In this document: in pieces, positions 35,197-45,013 of the stretch
Position numbering within the stretch: position 1 is the first letter of the stretch
Layout: each line of letters begins with the position of its first letter
Origin: Sphingomonas sp. EC-HK361
GTDB lineage: Bacteria > Pseudomonadota > Alphaproteobacteria > Sphingomonadales > Sphingomonadaceae
Direction: 5' to 3'
Length of the DNA stretch: 64,000 nt
Assembly: GCF_902498785.1 (NCBI RefSeq)
Contig: NZ_LR701494.1
Coordinates: 1,441,105 to 1,505,104 of the forward strand
Translations under genes and position numbers: made by a program
The notes under the pieces: model-generated
The model's database searches: none
What the model saw: the letters and a program-made list of their open reading frames with translations, nothing else
Told to the model about the DNA's origin: nothing

Positions 35197-36753
35197 ATGA
35201 CCCTTACCCGCCGCACGACGCTGCTCGGACTGACCACCGGTGCCGGATTGCTGGCCGCGCCAGCGATCCTGCGGGCGCAGCAGCTCTTCGCTGCCTATCC
35301 CTTCCGTCTTGGGATCGCAGCGGGCGATCCGGCGTCGGACGGATTTGTGATCTGGACTCGCCTCGCGCCAGAGCCGCTGGAACGGCATGGTGGAATGCCG
35401 ATGGCGCCTATTTCGGTCGACTGGCAGGTCGCGTCGGATGACCGCTTCTCGACGGTTGTGGCGAAAGGCAGCGCGTTTGCGCGGCCCGAGCTGGCGCATT
35501 CGGTTCATGTCGAGGTCGGCGGCCTGTCGCCCGACCGGCCTTATTGGTATCGCTTCAGCGTCGGGCGCGAGCGATCGGTCGCCGGCCGCGCGCGGACGCT
35601 GCCGCTGGCCAGCACTGCGATCGATCGACTGCGTTTCGGGGTCTGCGGCTGCCAGAATTACGAGGACGGGCTGTTCACGGCCTATCGCCATCTGGCGGAC
35701 GAGGACCTCGCCTTCGTGTTCCACTATGGCGACTACATCTATGAGGGCAGAAGCTCGCCGGTCCCGGTGGGATATGACGGCCGCCCTCGGCGCTTCGTAC
35801 GCGCGCATGAGGGCCAGCTTCTCTTCGATCTCGACGATTACCGGCGGCGCTACGCCCAATACAAGATGGACGCCGATCTCCAGGCGGCGCACGCGGCCCA
35901 TGCCTGGTTCCCTACCTTCGACGATCACGAGGTCGAGAATAACTGGGTCGGAGACATCGACCAGGAGGATGATCCGCCCGAAATCTTCGCGCTGCGCCGG
36001 GCCGCCGCCTTCCAGGCCTATTACGAGCATATGCCGTTTCGGCGTGCCGCCTTTCCGGGGCCTAGCGGCATGCCGATCCATCGCCGGGCCAAGGTGGGCC
36101 AGCTTCTCGACCTGCATCTGCTCGATACCCGGCAGTTCCGCTCCGATCAGCCCTGCGATGACGGCTTCAAGGCCTATTGCGCGGGCTGGGACGATCCGAA
36201 GGCGCAGGTGATGGGTGCATCGCAGGAGGCGTGGCTGACGACGGCGCTGAAGGAGAAGCGCGCGCGCTGGAATGCGCTCGCCCAGCAGGTCATGGTCATG
36301 CCGCTCGATCGCCGGACGGGCGCGGAGCCGGCGCCGATCCGCAACATGGACAGCTGGGGCGGCTACAACGCGCCGCGCGAAAGACTGCTCTCGCGGCTCA
36401 AGGGGCTGAACAATGTCGTCGTGCTCACGGGTGACGAGCACCAGAATTTTGCGGGCGAGCTGCGTCTCGATGGCGGTCGCGGCGACGCGGTCGCGGTCGA
36501 ATTCGTCGGCACGTCGATCTCCTCGGGCGGCGACGGGGCCGATACCCGCAAGGGCGCGGACCGGATCCTGGCCAACAACCCGTTCCTCAAATTCTCGAAC
36601 GACCGCCGCGGCTACATGACCTGCGACGTGACGCCGGAGCGGTGGGAGACGAACTTCCGGGTCGTCGAGCACGTGTCCGAACCCGGCGCGGCGATCGCCA
36701 CCGCTGCCGCCTTTACCGTCGAGCACGGCGCACCGGCGTTGCACCGCGCATGA
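35197..36753 (+). CDS. phoD: PhoD-family alkaline phosphatase / phosphodiesterase
   Basis: A 518-residue secreted enzyme that releases phosphate from mono- or diesters in the periplasm. The N-terminus LTRRTTLLGLTTGAGLLAAP is a twin-arginine signal. PhoD features are FRLGIAAGDPASDGFVIWTR, the metal-binding VFHYGDYIYEG, WFPTFDDHEVENNW and VVVLTGDEHQNFA. Metal ligands Asp, His and Cys are in place. Start ATG 35197. It overlaps the next gene by four bases (ATGA), so they form one unit. Confidence 0.93.
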   Translation: MTLTRRTTLLGLTTGAGLLAAPAILRAQQLFAAYPFRLGIAAGDPASDGFVIWTRLAPEPLERHGGMPMAPISVDWQVASDDRFSTVVAKGSAFARPELAHSVHVEVGGLSPDRPYWYRFSVGRERSVAGRARTLPLASTAIDRLRFGVCGCQNYEDGLFTAYRHLADEDLAFVFHYGDYIYEGRSSPVPVGYDGRPRRFVRAHEGQLLFDLDDYRRRYAQYKMDADLQAAHAAHAWFPTFDDHEVENNWVGDIDQEDDPPEIFALRRAAAFQAYYEHMPFRRAAFPGPSGMPIHRRAKVGQLLDLHLLDTRQFRSDQPCDDGFKAYCAGWDDPKAQVMGASQEAWLTTALKEKRARWNALAQQVMVMPLDRRTGAEPAPIRNMDSWGGYNAPRERLLSRLKGLNNVVVLTGDEHQNFAGELRLDGGRGDAVAVEFVGTSISSGGDGADTRKGADRILANNPFLKFSNDRRGYMTCDVTPERWETNFRVVEHVSEPGAAIATAAAFTVEHGAPALHRA

Positions 36754-37217
36754 TATCGGCGTGGCGCGGCAGCTTTGCAGTCGGCATCGTAGCCGGCATT
36801 GCGATCTCGGCAATGGCCGTCGCCATCGCGGCCCCGACCCACAAGCCGCTCCGACCCGTGGAAGTGACGCTTCACCGATTTGACCGGGCCGGGGGGAGCG
36901 AGCGGCAATTCGCGGATTGGATCGCATTCCTCCATGCCCGCCACCGCGAGGCCGTTCAGACGCTGGCGCGTGAACGCACCTATTTCGAGGCGATGTTCAC
37001 TGCGCCTGACGAACCCAGGCGGCTCTACTGGATCACGGTTCAAGGCGTCGGCGGCTCGCCGGTCGAGCGTTCCACCCTCGATCTCGATCGTCGTCACATG
37101 GCGTTCATGAAAGCGGTGCTGGTCAAGGGATCGCACCGTCAGCTGGTTACCCAGAATGTCCTGGCGCCTGACTTCATTGTGAAGGCGGTGCGCAACGAAC
37201 AGCGTCAGGAGCGATGA
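36750..37217 (+). CDS. DUF6176-like exported protein
   Basis: A 155-residue protein with an N-terminal hydrophobic segment (FAVGIVAGIAISAMAVAIAA) acting as signal or anchor. The rest (ERQFADWIAFLHARHREAVQ; ERTYFEAMF; RRLYWITVQG) resembles the small DUF6176 fold. Function unknown. It overlaps the phoD stop as ATGA and is surely co-translated, so an auxiliary role to the phosphatase is possible. Confidence 0.7.
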   Translation: MISAWRGSFAVGIVAGIAISAMAVAIAAPTHKPLRPVEVTLHRFDRAGGSERQFADWIAFLHARHREAVQTLARERTYFEAMFTAPDEPRRLYWITVQGVGGSPVERSTLDLDRRHMAFMKAVLVKGSHRQLVTQNVLAPDFIVKAVRNEQRQER

Positions 37218-37348
37218 CGCCGATCACGGTGCACATGCTTGACCGAGCTGCATCCATCGCTCGCCGGTTCGCTGGATACGCTCACTGGCTGGCGCACGCC
37301 AAAACGCGCCTGCCGCGCGATCGGACGTCGACTAAAATCCGAATAGTC

Positions 37349-37370
37349 CTTGATACAATATATTATCAAG
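37349..37370. promoter_or_regulatory. Zur-box-like palindrome upstream of the TonB receptor
   Basis: A 22-base near-palindrome, CTTGATACAATATATTATCA and two further bases, with 9 of 11 positions paired. It sits 35 bases before the receptor's ATG. The AT-rich symmetric form is like Zur or Fur boxes. A weaker related string, TTGATATATTGTC, is at 35132-35144 before phoD. Confidence 0.5.
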
Positions 37371-37405
37371 CGTAGGCGCATGACAAAATGTTCAGGGAAG
37401 ATAAA

Positions 37406-39553
37406 ATGCTTAAATATCTGATTGGCGTCAGCCTCGTCTCGCTGCTCGCGTCCACCGGCGTCACCGCGCAAACCGCTGAATCCGATGAACGGACCACGTC
37501 GCAAGCATCGCCGGCCCAGTCCGACATCATCGTGACGGGGGTGATCCAGCAGAGCGAGCGCGACGTGCTTCAGGGCACCTCGGTGCTGTCCGGCGAAGCG
37601 CTGACGCGCGATCTGCGTCCGACGATCGGCGAAACCCTGGCCCGTCTTCCCGGCGTATCGGCGACCTCCTTCGGGCCTAGCGCCTCGCGCCCGATCCTGC
37701 GCGGTTTCCAGGGCGAGCGCATCCGCGTCCTGACCGACGGGATCGGGTCGATCGACGTGTCGAACACCAGCGTCGATCACGCCGTCATCATCGATCCGCT
37801 GCTCGCCGAGCGGGTCGAGGTGCTGCGCGGGCCGGCGGCGTTGCTCTACGGCTCGTCGGCGACCGGCGGCGTGGTGAACGTGATCGATACCCGCATCCCG
37901 CGCACCATGCCGGAGAACGGCTATCGGCTGAGCGGGATCGCCAACTATGGCTCGGCCTCCAACGAGCGGTCGATCGAGGGGGCGGGCGACGTTGCGATCG
38001 GCAAGCACTTCGTGGTGCACGCCGATGGTTCCTATCTGAAGTCGGACAATCTCCGGATCGGCGGCTATGCGCTGTCGCCGGCAGCAAGAGCGGCTGCGCT
38101 GAGCCAGGTCGGCCTGCCGCAGGACACCGACGAACCGATCGATTTCGCCGCCTCGGCTGCGATCAGGGACAAGCTGCCCAATTCCTTTGCGGAAACGTGG
38201 ACGGCAGGCGTCGGCGCGTCGCTGATCACCGATACCGGCCAGCTGGGCATATCCTACAGCCATTACGACAGCCTTTACGGCGTGCCGATCCGCTACGCGA
38301 CCGAGGTCGGTCAGGAGCAGGAGGCACCGCGGCTCGATGTCGTGCAGAACCGCGTCGATCTGCGCGGTGAGGTCGAGACCGGTGGCGGCTTCCTCGACAA
38401 GATCCGCATCCGTGCGGGCCATGCCGACTATCGGCATTTCGAGCTCGAGCCGACGGGCGAGATCGGCACCGCCTTCTACAACAATGGAACGGAGGGACGC
38501 CTTGAGCTTGTTCAGGCAAATCATGGCGGCTGGCAGGGCGCGTCCGGTGTCCAGTATTTCAATCGCCTGTTCAACGTCGTCGGCGAGGAGGCCTTCCTGC
38601 CGCGCAACGAAACCAACCAGACCGGCTTCTTCACGCTCCAGCAATATGATGGCGGCGCGTTCAAGGCGGCCGGCGGCATCCGCTACGAGCGCAGCGACCT
38701 GACCGCCAGGACCGACGAAGAGAGCCGCTTCTTCACCGGCAGGCGCACGTTCGACGCGGTGTCCGGTTCGCTGGGCGCGTCCTATGGATTCGGTGACGCG
38801 ATCCGCATCGGCATCAACGGCTCGCACACCGAGCGCGCGCCATCGGCCGAGGAGCTGTTCGCCAATGGCGGCCATGCCGGGACGCAGGCCTATGAATTCG
38901 GCAATCCAAATTTCCGGCTCGAGAAGTCGTGGGGATTGGAGGCGACCTTCCACGCGCATACCGAGCGCGTGAACTTCGATGCGTCGGCCTACTACACCCG
39001 GTTCAAGAACTACATTTCCGAGAACCAGACCGACCCCGCGGTGTGCGAGGCGGGCGCTGTCCTTTACGGCGCCCAGGAACGCGAGGTCGATCTGCCCTGC
39101 TTCCAGTATCAGCAGGCAGACGCGCGCTACTACGGGTTCGAGGCTGACCTGTCGGCTAACCTGTTCCAGCTCGGCTCGACGCGGATCAACGCCGATGTGC
39201 TCGGCGATTATGTCCATGCCAATATCGTCGATCTCGGGCCCGTTCCGCGCATTCCGCCGGCGCGCGTGCTGGGCGGCATCGAGGCGCAGGGCGACCGCTT
39301 CACGGCGCGCGCCGAAGTCGAGCATCTTTTCAAGCAGACCCGCATTGCCGCGTTCGAAACGCCGACCTCGGACTATACGATCGTCAACGCCTCGATCATC
39401 CTTTCGCCGTTCGGGCGCGACAGCAAGACACAGCTCCTGCTCAGCGCCAACAATATCTTCGACCAGAATGTGCGCCGCCACGCGAGTTTCCTGAAGGACT
39501 TCGCGCCGCTTGCCGGCCGCGATCTCCGCGCGACGCTTCGGTTCGGCCTGTAA
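37406..39553 (+). CDS. TonB-dependent outer-membrane receptor, ZnuD-like
   Basis: A 715-residue receptor. A signal peptide (LIGVSLVSLLASTGVTAQ) is followed by an N-terminal plug (DIIVTGVIQQSERDVLQGTS; RPILRGFQGERIRVLTDGIG; ERVEVLRGPAALLYGSSATG) and a 22-strand barrel ending in RATLRFGL. The plug style and PRNETNQTGFF section are as in ZnuD zinc receptors. The neighbouring Zur and palindromic box fit zinc uptake. I chose ATG 37406 with AGGGAAG upstream over 37388. Iron-siderophore uptake is the main alternative. Confidence 0.82.
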   Translation: MLKYLIGVSLVSLLASTGVTAQTAESDERTTSQASPAQSDIIVTGVIQQSERDVLQGTSVLSGEALTRDLRPTIGETLARLPGVSATSFGPSASRPILRGFQGERIRVLTDGIGSIDVSNTSVDHAVIIDPLLAERVEVLRGPAALLYGSSATGGVVNVIDTRIPRTMPENGYRLSGIANYGSASNERSIEGAGDVAIGKHFVVHADGSYLKSDNLRIGGYALSPAARAAALSQVGLPQDTDEPIDFAASAAIRDKLPNSFAETWTAGVGASLITDTGQLGISYSHYDSLYGVPIRYATEVGQEQEAPRLDVVQNRVDLRGEVETGGGFLDKIRIRAGHADYRHFELEPTGEIGTAFYNNGTEGRLELVQANHGGWQGASGVQYFNRLFNVVGEEAFLPRNETNQTGFFTLQQYDGGAFKAAGGIRYERSDLTARTDEESRFFTGRRTFDAVSGSLGASYGFGDAIRIGINGSHTERAPSAEELFANGGHAGTQAYEFGNPNFRLEKSWGLEATFHAHTERVNFDASAYYTRFKNYISENQTDPAVCEAGAVLYGAQEREVDLPCFQYQQADARYYGFEADLSANLFQLGSTRINADVLGDYVHANIVDLGPVPRIPPARVLGGIEAQGDRFTARAEVEHLFKQTRIAAFETPTSDYTIVNASIILSPFGRDSKTQLLLSANNIFDQNVRRHASFLKDFAPLAGRDLRATLRFGL

Positions 39554-39569
39554 CGCAGCGGGGGCTGCG

Positions 39570-39598
39570 GTGCCGACGGGATGCCCTCCCGTCGGCAC
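39570..39598 (+). terminator. Terminator hairpin after the TonB receptor
   Basis: GTGCCGACGGG (39570-39580) pairs with CCCGTCGGCAC (39588-39598), an 11-base perfect stem with a 7-base loop, followed by a weak TATCATT tract 17 bases after the receptor stop. Confidence 0.7.
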
Positions 39599-39657
39599 TA
39601 TCATTCTGCGGAGATCACCGTCAGGATGCTGATCGGGCTGAATTTTTGGGGTTATCT

Positions 39658-42096
39658 ATGCTGCGCGTCGGCGTCCTGACACTTGTCCTGACAATTTCCG
39701 CTGCCGCTTCCGGCGAGGCCCCTTCGACAGGCTATCACCGCGCGCCAGCAGCGATCGCGAAAATCCTCGAAACCCCGCCGACCCCCGCTGTCGTCGTCAG
39801 CCCCGATCACCGGACGCTGGCGATCATCGGCCGCGAGAACCTGCCGACGATCGCCAATATGTCGAAGCCGATCCTGCGCCTCGCCGGGTATCGTATCGAC
39901 CCCGCGACGAACGGTCCCGCGGAGGTGCGCGTGAACTGGGGGAATGCGCTGTCGTTCAAGGATGTGGCGAGCGGCAAGACGGTCCAGGTCAAGCTCCCCG
40001 CCGGCACCCGCTTCGCCTCGCCCGACTGGTCGCCCGACGGCACCCGGCTGGCGATCGTCGTGCAGGAGCCGAACGGGCTGGCGCTCTGGATCGCCGACCG
40101 TGGCGGCGCGGCGCGGCCCTTGGCGCGCGGGCTGAACGCGGCGTTCGGCTCGTCGTTCGCCTGGACCCCGGACAGCCGCGCGATCATCGCGCGGAAGGTC
40201 GTCGCGAACCGCGGCGCGCCGCCGGTCGAGACGGCGACCCCGACCGGGCCGATCGTGCAGGAAAGCAGCCGCCGCATGTCGGCTGCGCGCACCTATGAGG
40301 ACCTGCTGGCGAACGAAACCGACGAGCGGCTGTTCGATTATTATTTCACCGGCCAGCTCACCCGGATCGATGCGACGAGCGGCGCGGCGACGCCGATAGG
40401 CCAGCCGGGGCTCTACACCAGCTTCAGCATGTCGCCGGACGGCCGCTATCTGCTGACCGAGAAGCTGAAGCGGCCCTATTCTTACCTCCTGCCCGCCAGC
40501 TTCTTCCCGACCGAGATCGCGGTCTCGACGATCGACGGCCAGCCGGTGAAGATGCTGGTCGATCGCCCGCTCGCCGACGACCTGCCGGTCGATTTCGACG
40601 CGACGGTGAAGGGACCGCGCGAGGCGGAGTGGCGCGGCGACGCGCCCGCGACGCTGGTCTGGGCCGAGGCGCTCGACGGCGGCGATCCCAAGGCGAAGCT
40701 ACCGTTCCACGACCGGCTGCTGATGCAGGCCGCGCCGTTCACCGCGCCGCCGGTCGAGCTCGGCAAGACCGTCAGCCGCTATGCCACGACGATGTGGGGC
40801 GATGACGGCTTCGCGCTGGTGGTCGACCGCGAATGGAAGACGCGCACCGAGCGGCGCTATGCCGTCACGCCCTCGGCGCCGGGCGAGGCGAAGCTGCTGC
40901 TGACGCGCAATTATCAGGATCAATATGGCGATCCCGGCTTTCCGATCACCAAGGAGAATGCGGCGGGCAAGGCGGTGATGCGCTTCACCCCCGATCACCA
41001 GGCGGTGTTCGCCAGCGGCGAGGGCGCGACCAAGGCCGGCGCCTTCCCGTTCCTCGCGCGGATGCCGATCGCGGGCGGCGCGCAGACGCGGCTATGGACC
41101 GCCAGGGCACCCTATTACGAAAGCGTCGTCTCGCTGCTCGACGACAAGGGCACGCGCATCCTGACGCGGCGCGAGAGCGCGAAGCTCGCGCCCAACTACA
41201 TGATCCGCAGCGTGCGTGGCGGGTCGGCGAAGGCGGTCACCGATTTCCCCGATCCCGCGCCGGTGTTCGCCGGCGTTACCCAGCGGACGATCACCTACAA
41301 GCGCGCCGACGGCCTGCCGCTGTCGGGCACGCTCTATCTGCCGGCGGGCTATGACGCGAAGCGCGACGGGCCGCTGCCCACGCTGCTGTGGGCTTATCCG
41401 TCCGAGTACACCGATGCGAAGGTCGCCGGGCAGACCGTCGACCAGGGCAACCGCTTCACCCGGCCGCGCGGGATCAGCCATCTGTTCCTGCTGACCCAGG
41501 GCTATGCCGTGCTCGACGATCCGGCGATGCCGATCATCGGCGAGAACGGCGCGGAGCCCAACGACACCTATGTGAAGCAGCTGCAGGAGGATGCGCAGGC
41601 CGCAGTCGATGCGGTGGTGAAGCTGGGCGTCGGCGACCGCGCGCGGATGGCGGTCGGCGGGCACAGCTACGGCGCGTTCATGACCGCCAACCTCCTCGCC
41701 CACACCGATCTGTTCCGCGCCGGAATCGCGCGCTCGGGCGCGTATAACCGCACGCTCACGCCGTTCGGCTTCCAGGCCGAGCAGCGGACCTACTGGCAGG
41801 CCACGCCGACCTATACCGAGATGTCGCCCTTCACCTATGCCAACCGGATCAAGACGCCGATCCTGCTGATCCACGGCGGCGCCGACGACAATTCGGGTAC
41901 CTTCCCGATCCAGTCGGAGCGGATGTACGCCGCGCTGAAGGGCAATGGCGCGACGGTGCGCTACGTCGTGCTGCCCAACGAGCCGCACGGCTACCGCGCG
42001 CTCGAATCGACCGAGGAGACGCTGTGGCAGATGACCGACTGGCTCGACAAATATGTGAAGCCGAAGCGAGACGTCGCGACGGCGGAGGCCAAGTGA
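39658..42096 (+). CDS. Prolyl oligopeptidase family (S9) serine peptidase, exported
   Basis: An 812-residue peptidase. A signal peptide (VGVLTLVLTISAAASGEA) is followed by a beta-propeller-like region (SPDWSPDGTRLAIVVQEPNG; SFSMSPDGRYLLTEKLKR) and an alpha/beta hydrolase domain from about residue 545. The triad is visible: Ser in GGHSYGAFMTA near 668, Asp in GADDNSGTFP near 741, His in NEPHGYRAL near 777. The GHSYGAF form is as in glutamyl endopeptidase-type S9 enzymes. It probably trims peptides in the periplasm. Start ATG 39658; a TTG four codons earlier was not preferred. Confidence 0.9.
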   Translation: MLRVGVLTLVLTISAAASGEAPSTGYHRAPAAIAKILETPPTPAVVVSPDHRTLAIIGRENLPTIANMSKPILRLAGYRIDPATNGPAEVRVNWGNALSFKDVASGKTVQVKLPAGTRFASPDWSPDGTRLAIVVQEPNGLALWIADRGGAARPLARGLNAAFGSSFAWTPDSRAIIARKVVANRGAPPVETATPTGPIVQESSRRMSAARTYEDLLANETDERLFDYYFTGQLTRIDATSGAATPIGQPGLYTSFSMSPDGRYLLTEKLKRPYSYLLPASFFPTEIAVSTIDGQPVKMLVDRPLADDLPVDFDATVKGPREAEWRGDAPATLVWAEALDGGDPKAKLPFHDRLLMQAAPFTAPPVELGKTVSRYATTMWGDDGFALVVDREWKTRTERRYAVTPSAPGEAKLLLTRNYQDQYGDPGFPITKENAAGKAVMRFTPDHQAVFASGEGATKAGAFPFLARMPIAGGAQTRLWTARAPYYESVVSLLDDKGTRILTRRESAKLAPNYMIRSVRGGSAKAVTDFPDPAPVFAGVTQRTITYKRADGLPLSGTLYLPAGYDAKRDGPLPTLLWAYPSEYTDAKVAGQTVDQGNRFTRPRGISHLFLLTQGYAVLDDPAMPIIGENGAEPNDTYVKQLQEDAQAAVDAVVKLGVGDRARMAVGGHSYGAFMTANLLAHTDLFRAGIARSGAYNRTLTPFGFQAEQRTYWQATPTYTEMSPFTYANRIKTPILLIHGGADDNSGTFPIQSERMYAALKGNGATVRYVVLPNEPHGYRALESTEETLWQMTDWLDKYVKPKRDVATAEAK

Positions 42097-42097
42097 A

Positions 42098-42892
42098 TTG
42101 ACCGCGACTTCCCTCTCAGACACCGAGCGATGGGACGATCTGGCAAGCTTTTATGAGCAGGCGGCCCATCCCTATACGGCTCTCTTCGCACGATTGGCGT
42201 TGGACAGAGCCAATATCGGACCTAGCGACAGGGTCCTGGACGTAGCGACGGGCACCGGCGCGCTCGCCCTGGCAGCCGCTGAAACCGGCGCACAGGTGCT
42301 GGCAACCGACTTTTCGGACGCGATGATCCGCCGAGTCCTGGCCCACGGTATACCGAACCTGACGGCGCGCGTGATGGACGGGCAGGCATTGGAGCTACCC
42401 GATGATTCGTTTGACGCCGCCTTCTCGATTTTTGGCGTGTTTCTGTTCCCGGACTGGCGCGCGGGCCTTTCCGAGCTGTCGCGCGTTGTCCGGCCCCATG
42501 GAAAGGGAGCAATCGCCACTTGGCAGACGCGCGGTGCGGGTCCCAATATCCTACTGATGGACCTGTGCGACGAGCTGTTTCCGGATGTCGCGCTTCCGTC
42601 CATGCCGGACGGGGTGGTTTACTTGAGTGACCCGACAAATCTTGAAAGCGCGATGATCGCGGCGGGCTTTGCATCGGTCACGATCGAAACACTGACAATC
42701 GACTTCGGGATCGAGCGCACGCTATTCGATGATCCCGGCATCCTGTTCGGCACCAGTCCGCTCTGGGGCGCACTCGACGCAGACCAGCGCGTCACCTTGC
42801 TGCATCGATTGCACGAACAAGTCGCCGCAATGCCTGGCAACGACAAGGTCATGGTTCCATCGACCGGGATCGTCGCGGTCGGAACTCGATAA
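42098..42892 (+). CDS. Class I SAM-dependent methyltransferase
   Basis: A 264-residue methyltransferase. The SAM-binding motif is VLDVATGTGALALAAAETGA, then ATDFSDAMI, motif II VMDGQALELPDDSFDAAFSI and later LSRVVRPHGKGAI. The family (UbiE/COQ5-like) methylates small molecules; the substrate is unknown. The start is a TTG at 42098, preceded by GGAGG, one base after the S9 peptidase stop. So the two are probably co-transcribed. Confidence 0.82.
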   Translation: MTATSLSDTERWDDLASFYEQAAHPYTALFARLALDRANIGPSDRVLDVATGTGALALAAAETGAQVLATDFSDAMIRRVLAHGIPNLTARVMDGQALELPDDSFDAAFSIFGVFLFPDWRAGLSELSRVVRPHGKGAIATWQTRGAGPNILLMDLCDELFPDVALPSMPDGVVYLSDPTNLESAMIAAGFASVTIETLTIDFGIERTLFDDPGILFGTSPLWGALDADQRVTLLHRLHEQVAAMPGNDKVMVPSTGIVAVGTR

Positions 42893-42898
42893 GCGCCT

Positions 42899-44836
42899 TC
42901 AACGCTTCATAATGTTGTTCGCTCGATCGCGATCCGGGAGCTTGTGGTCAGGGTCGAGTTCGACCTTGGCGACGCGACCGGTCGGAACCGGAACCGCGAC
43001 CGAGGCTTGACGGATCCACGTCTCCGCCGGCAGCCGCAGATCGGTCGTCCGCCCATCATCATAGCTGACTCGCAGCGTGGCAGGCATCACCAGCCGGTCG
43101 CGCGCCTCGACGCGGATCAGCGGCGTCCCGTCCTTCGCGGCCTCGATCCCCGCGACCGCGAGGTCCATTTGCCAGTTGTTCGCATACCAGCCGCGCCACC
43201 ACCAGCTCAAGTCCTCGCCAGCGTCGCTTTCCATCGCGCGAAAGAAGTCTGCGGGCTTGGGGTGCCTGAACGCCCAGGCGGCGATGAAACGGCGGAAGGC
43301 GGGGTCGAACCGCTCCGGCCCCAAAATCTGCTCGCGCAGCAGAACGAGACCGAGTGCCGACTTGAAATAGGTGACCGGGTGGCGCCATTTCTCGACCACC
43401 GTGTCCGCGCGCGACAGGATTGGCGGCGCATCCTTGTCGGCGAGGATCGGCAGGATTTCATCGACCGGATTGCCCCCGCCCTCAGCATATTCGGAATCGC
43501 GCTTGGGCGCGTATTCGCCCTTGTTGAACTCGTCCGATTCATAGACGTCGATGAAGGTGTTGAAGCCCTCGTCCATCCAGGCGTCGCGGCGCTCGTCGAA
43601 GCCGACGATCATCGGGAACCAGCTATGGCCGATCTCGTGCGCGGTGATCCAGAACAGCTCCTTGCCGGCGTCGTCGGGGCCGTCGAAGATGATGCCTGGA
43701 TATTCCATGCCGCTGGTCGGCCCGGCGACGTTGATCGCGTTCGGCCAGGGATAGGGAAACCATTTGGCCGAGAACCGCTCGACCGCATCCTTCAGATATT
43801 CGGTCGAACGCCCCCATTTGTCCGCGCCCTGGCTCTCCGCCGGATAGACCGACTGCGCGAGTGCGGTCCTGCCGCCGGGCAGGTTGATCCGCGCGGCATC
43901 CCAGGCGAAGCCGCTCGACGCGGCGAACGCGACATCGCGGGTGTTCTCCATCCGGAAATGCCAGGTCAGCGTGTCGCCCGCCCTGGGCCGCGTGGCGGGA
44001 TCGGCAATCTCGGACGGATCGCGGATCATCATCGTGGCGTCGCTGGCGCGCGCCTTGGCGAGCCGGGCGAGCTGAGTTCGGGTCAACACCTCCGCCGGGT
44101 TCATCAACTCGCCCGATCCGGCGACGATCATGCTTGACGGCAGCGTGATCCAGTAATCGAAATTGCCGTAGGTGAGGTAGAATTCCTGCGCGAGATAGGG
44201 CGCGGTGTCCCACCCGCGGATATCGTCGTACACCGCCATGCGCGGATACCATTGCGCGATGTCATACACCTCCGCGTCGCGCGATCGGCCCCAGGACGTG
44301 CGGCCGCCGAACGCGCCCGGGATGGTATAGTGGTAGCGGATCGTCACCACCGTCTTGGCATGCGGCGCGAGCGGCGCCGGCAGGCGCAGTTGCGCGCGGG
44401 TATCGGAAATCAGCGGCGTCACGGACACCGCCTTGCCCGCCGCTGCGACGCTGACGCTGTCCAGCGTCATGCCGTCGGTGCTACCAGCCGGACGGCTCCC
44501 GCCGCCCGCCAGGCGCCCGCGCGAGCCCTGCCTGTAGAGATTCTGGTCGAGCTGCAACCACAGCACGTAGAGCGTGTCGGGGCTGTTGTTGGTGTAGGTG
44601 ATCGTCGCGGTGCCGGTGATCGATTTGGTTGCGGGATCGAGCGTCGCGCGCAGCACATAATCGGCACGGTTCTGCCAATAGGCCGGGCCCGGCATGCCGT
44701 TCGCGCCGCGATAGACATTGACCGCCTGTCCCATGCCGAACGGCGCGAAGGTCTCGCGCGGATCGTAGCTCTGCGCCGCCGCCGAAGAGGCCGCCACCAC
44801 AGCAAGCATGACCGCGCCGTTCTTCACCAGCCGCAT
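42899..44836 (-). CDS. M1-family metallopeptidase, exported
   Basis: A 645-residue aminopeptidase-like protein. A signal peptide ends near SSAAAQS (about residue 22). The zinc site is HEIGHSW near residue 399, with the third ligand Glu in WMDEGFNTF about 22 residues later. An exopeptidase-type GMEYPGI motif comes before. The C-terminal part is a helical and beta domain. It likely digests peptides in the periplasm. Start ATG 44836 has AAAGGAG upstream; the longer frame to 44926 was rejected. Convergent with the methyltransferase, six bases apart. Confidence 0.9.
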   Translation of the reverse strand: MRLVKNGAVMLAVVAASSAAAQSYDPRETFAPFGMGQAVNVYRGANGMPGPAYWQNRADYVLRATLDPATKSITGTATITYTNNSPDTLYVLWLQLDQNLYRQGSRGRLAGGGSRPAGSTDGMTLDSVSVAAAGKAVSVTPLISDTRAQLRLPAPLAPHAKTVVTIRYHYTIPGAFGGRTSWGRSRDAEVYDIAQWYPRMAVYDDIRGWDTAPYLAQEFYLTYGNFDYWITLPSSMIVAGSGELMNPAEVLTRTQLARLAKARASDATMMIRDPSEIADPATRPRAGDTLTWHFRMENTRDVAFAASSGFAWDAARINLPGGRTALAQSVYPAESQGADKWGRSTEYLKDAVERFSAKWFPYPWPNAINVAGPTSGMEYPGIIFDGPDDAGKELFWITAHEIGHSWFPMIVGFDERRDAWMDEGFNTFIDVYESDEFNKGEYAPKRDSEYAEGGGNPVDEILPILADKDAPPILSRADTVVEKWRHPVTYFKSALGLVLLREQILGPERFDPAFRRFIAAWAFRHPKPADFFRAMESDAGEDLSWWWRGWYANNWQMDLAVAGIEAAKDGTPLIRVEARDRLVMPATLRVSYDDGRTTDLRLPAETWIRQASVAVPVPTGRVAKVELDPDHKLPDRDRANNIMKR

Positions 44837-45013
44837 CCGCAGCGCACTCCTTTGAGACTCTATATCCCGTGCGTATCGGTTGATCCGCCGGTCGGCAACA
44901 GGCCGGGCGGGGTCGCAGCCGTGCAAAGCGGCCGATCCGCGCGCCGGATCCCGAAGTTGCGACTGGCATTTGGGATACGTTATAGTATTACGCGCTTGAA
45001 GGTTGGTGTGCCG

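Noticed and set aside
34927-36927. 666-codon open frame on the minus strand
   Set aside because: Most of it is a shadow of phoD. Only its last 68 codons (about 34927-35130) are meaningful, as part of the broken acid phosphatase.
37205-39604. 799-codon open frame on the minus strand
   Set aside because: It mirrors the TonB receptor and has no family features.
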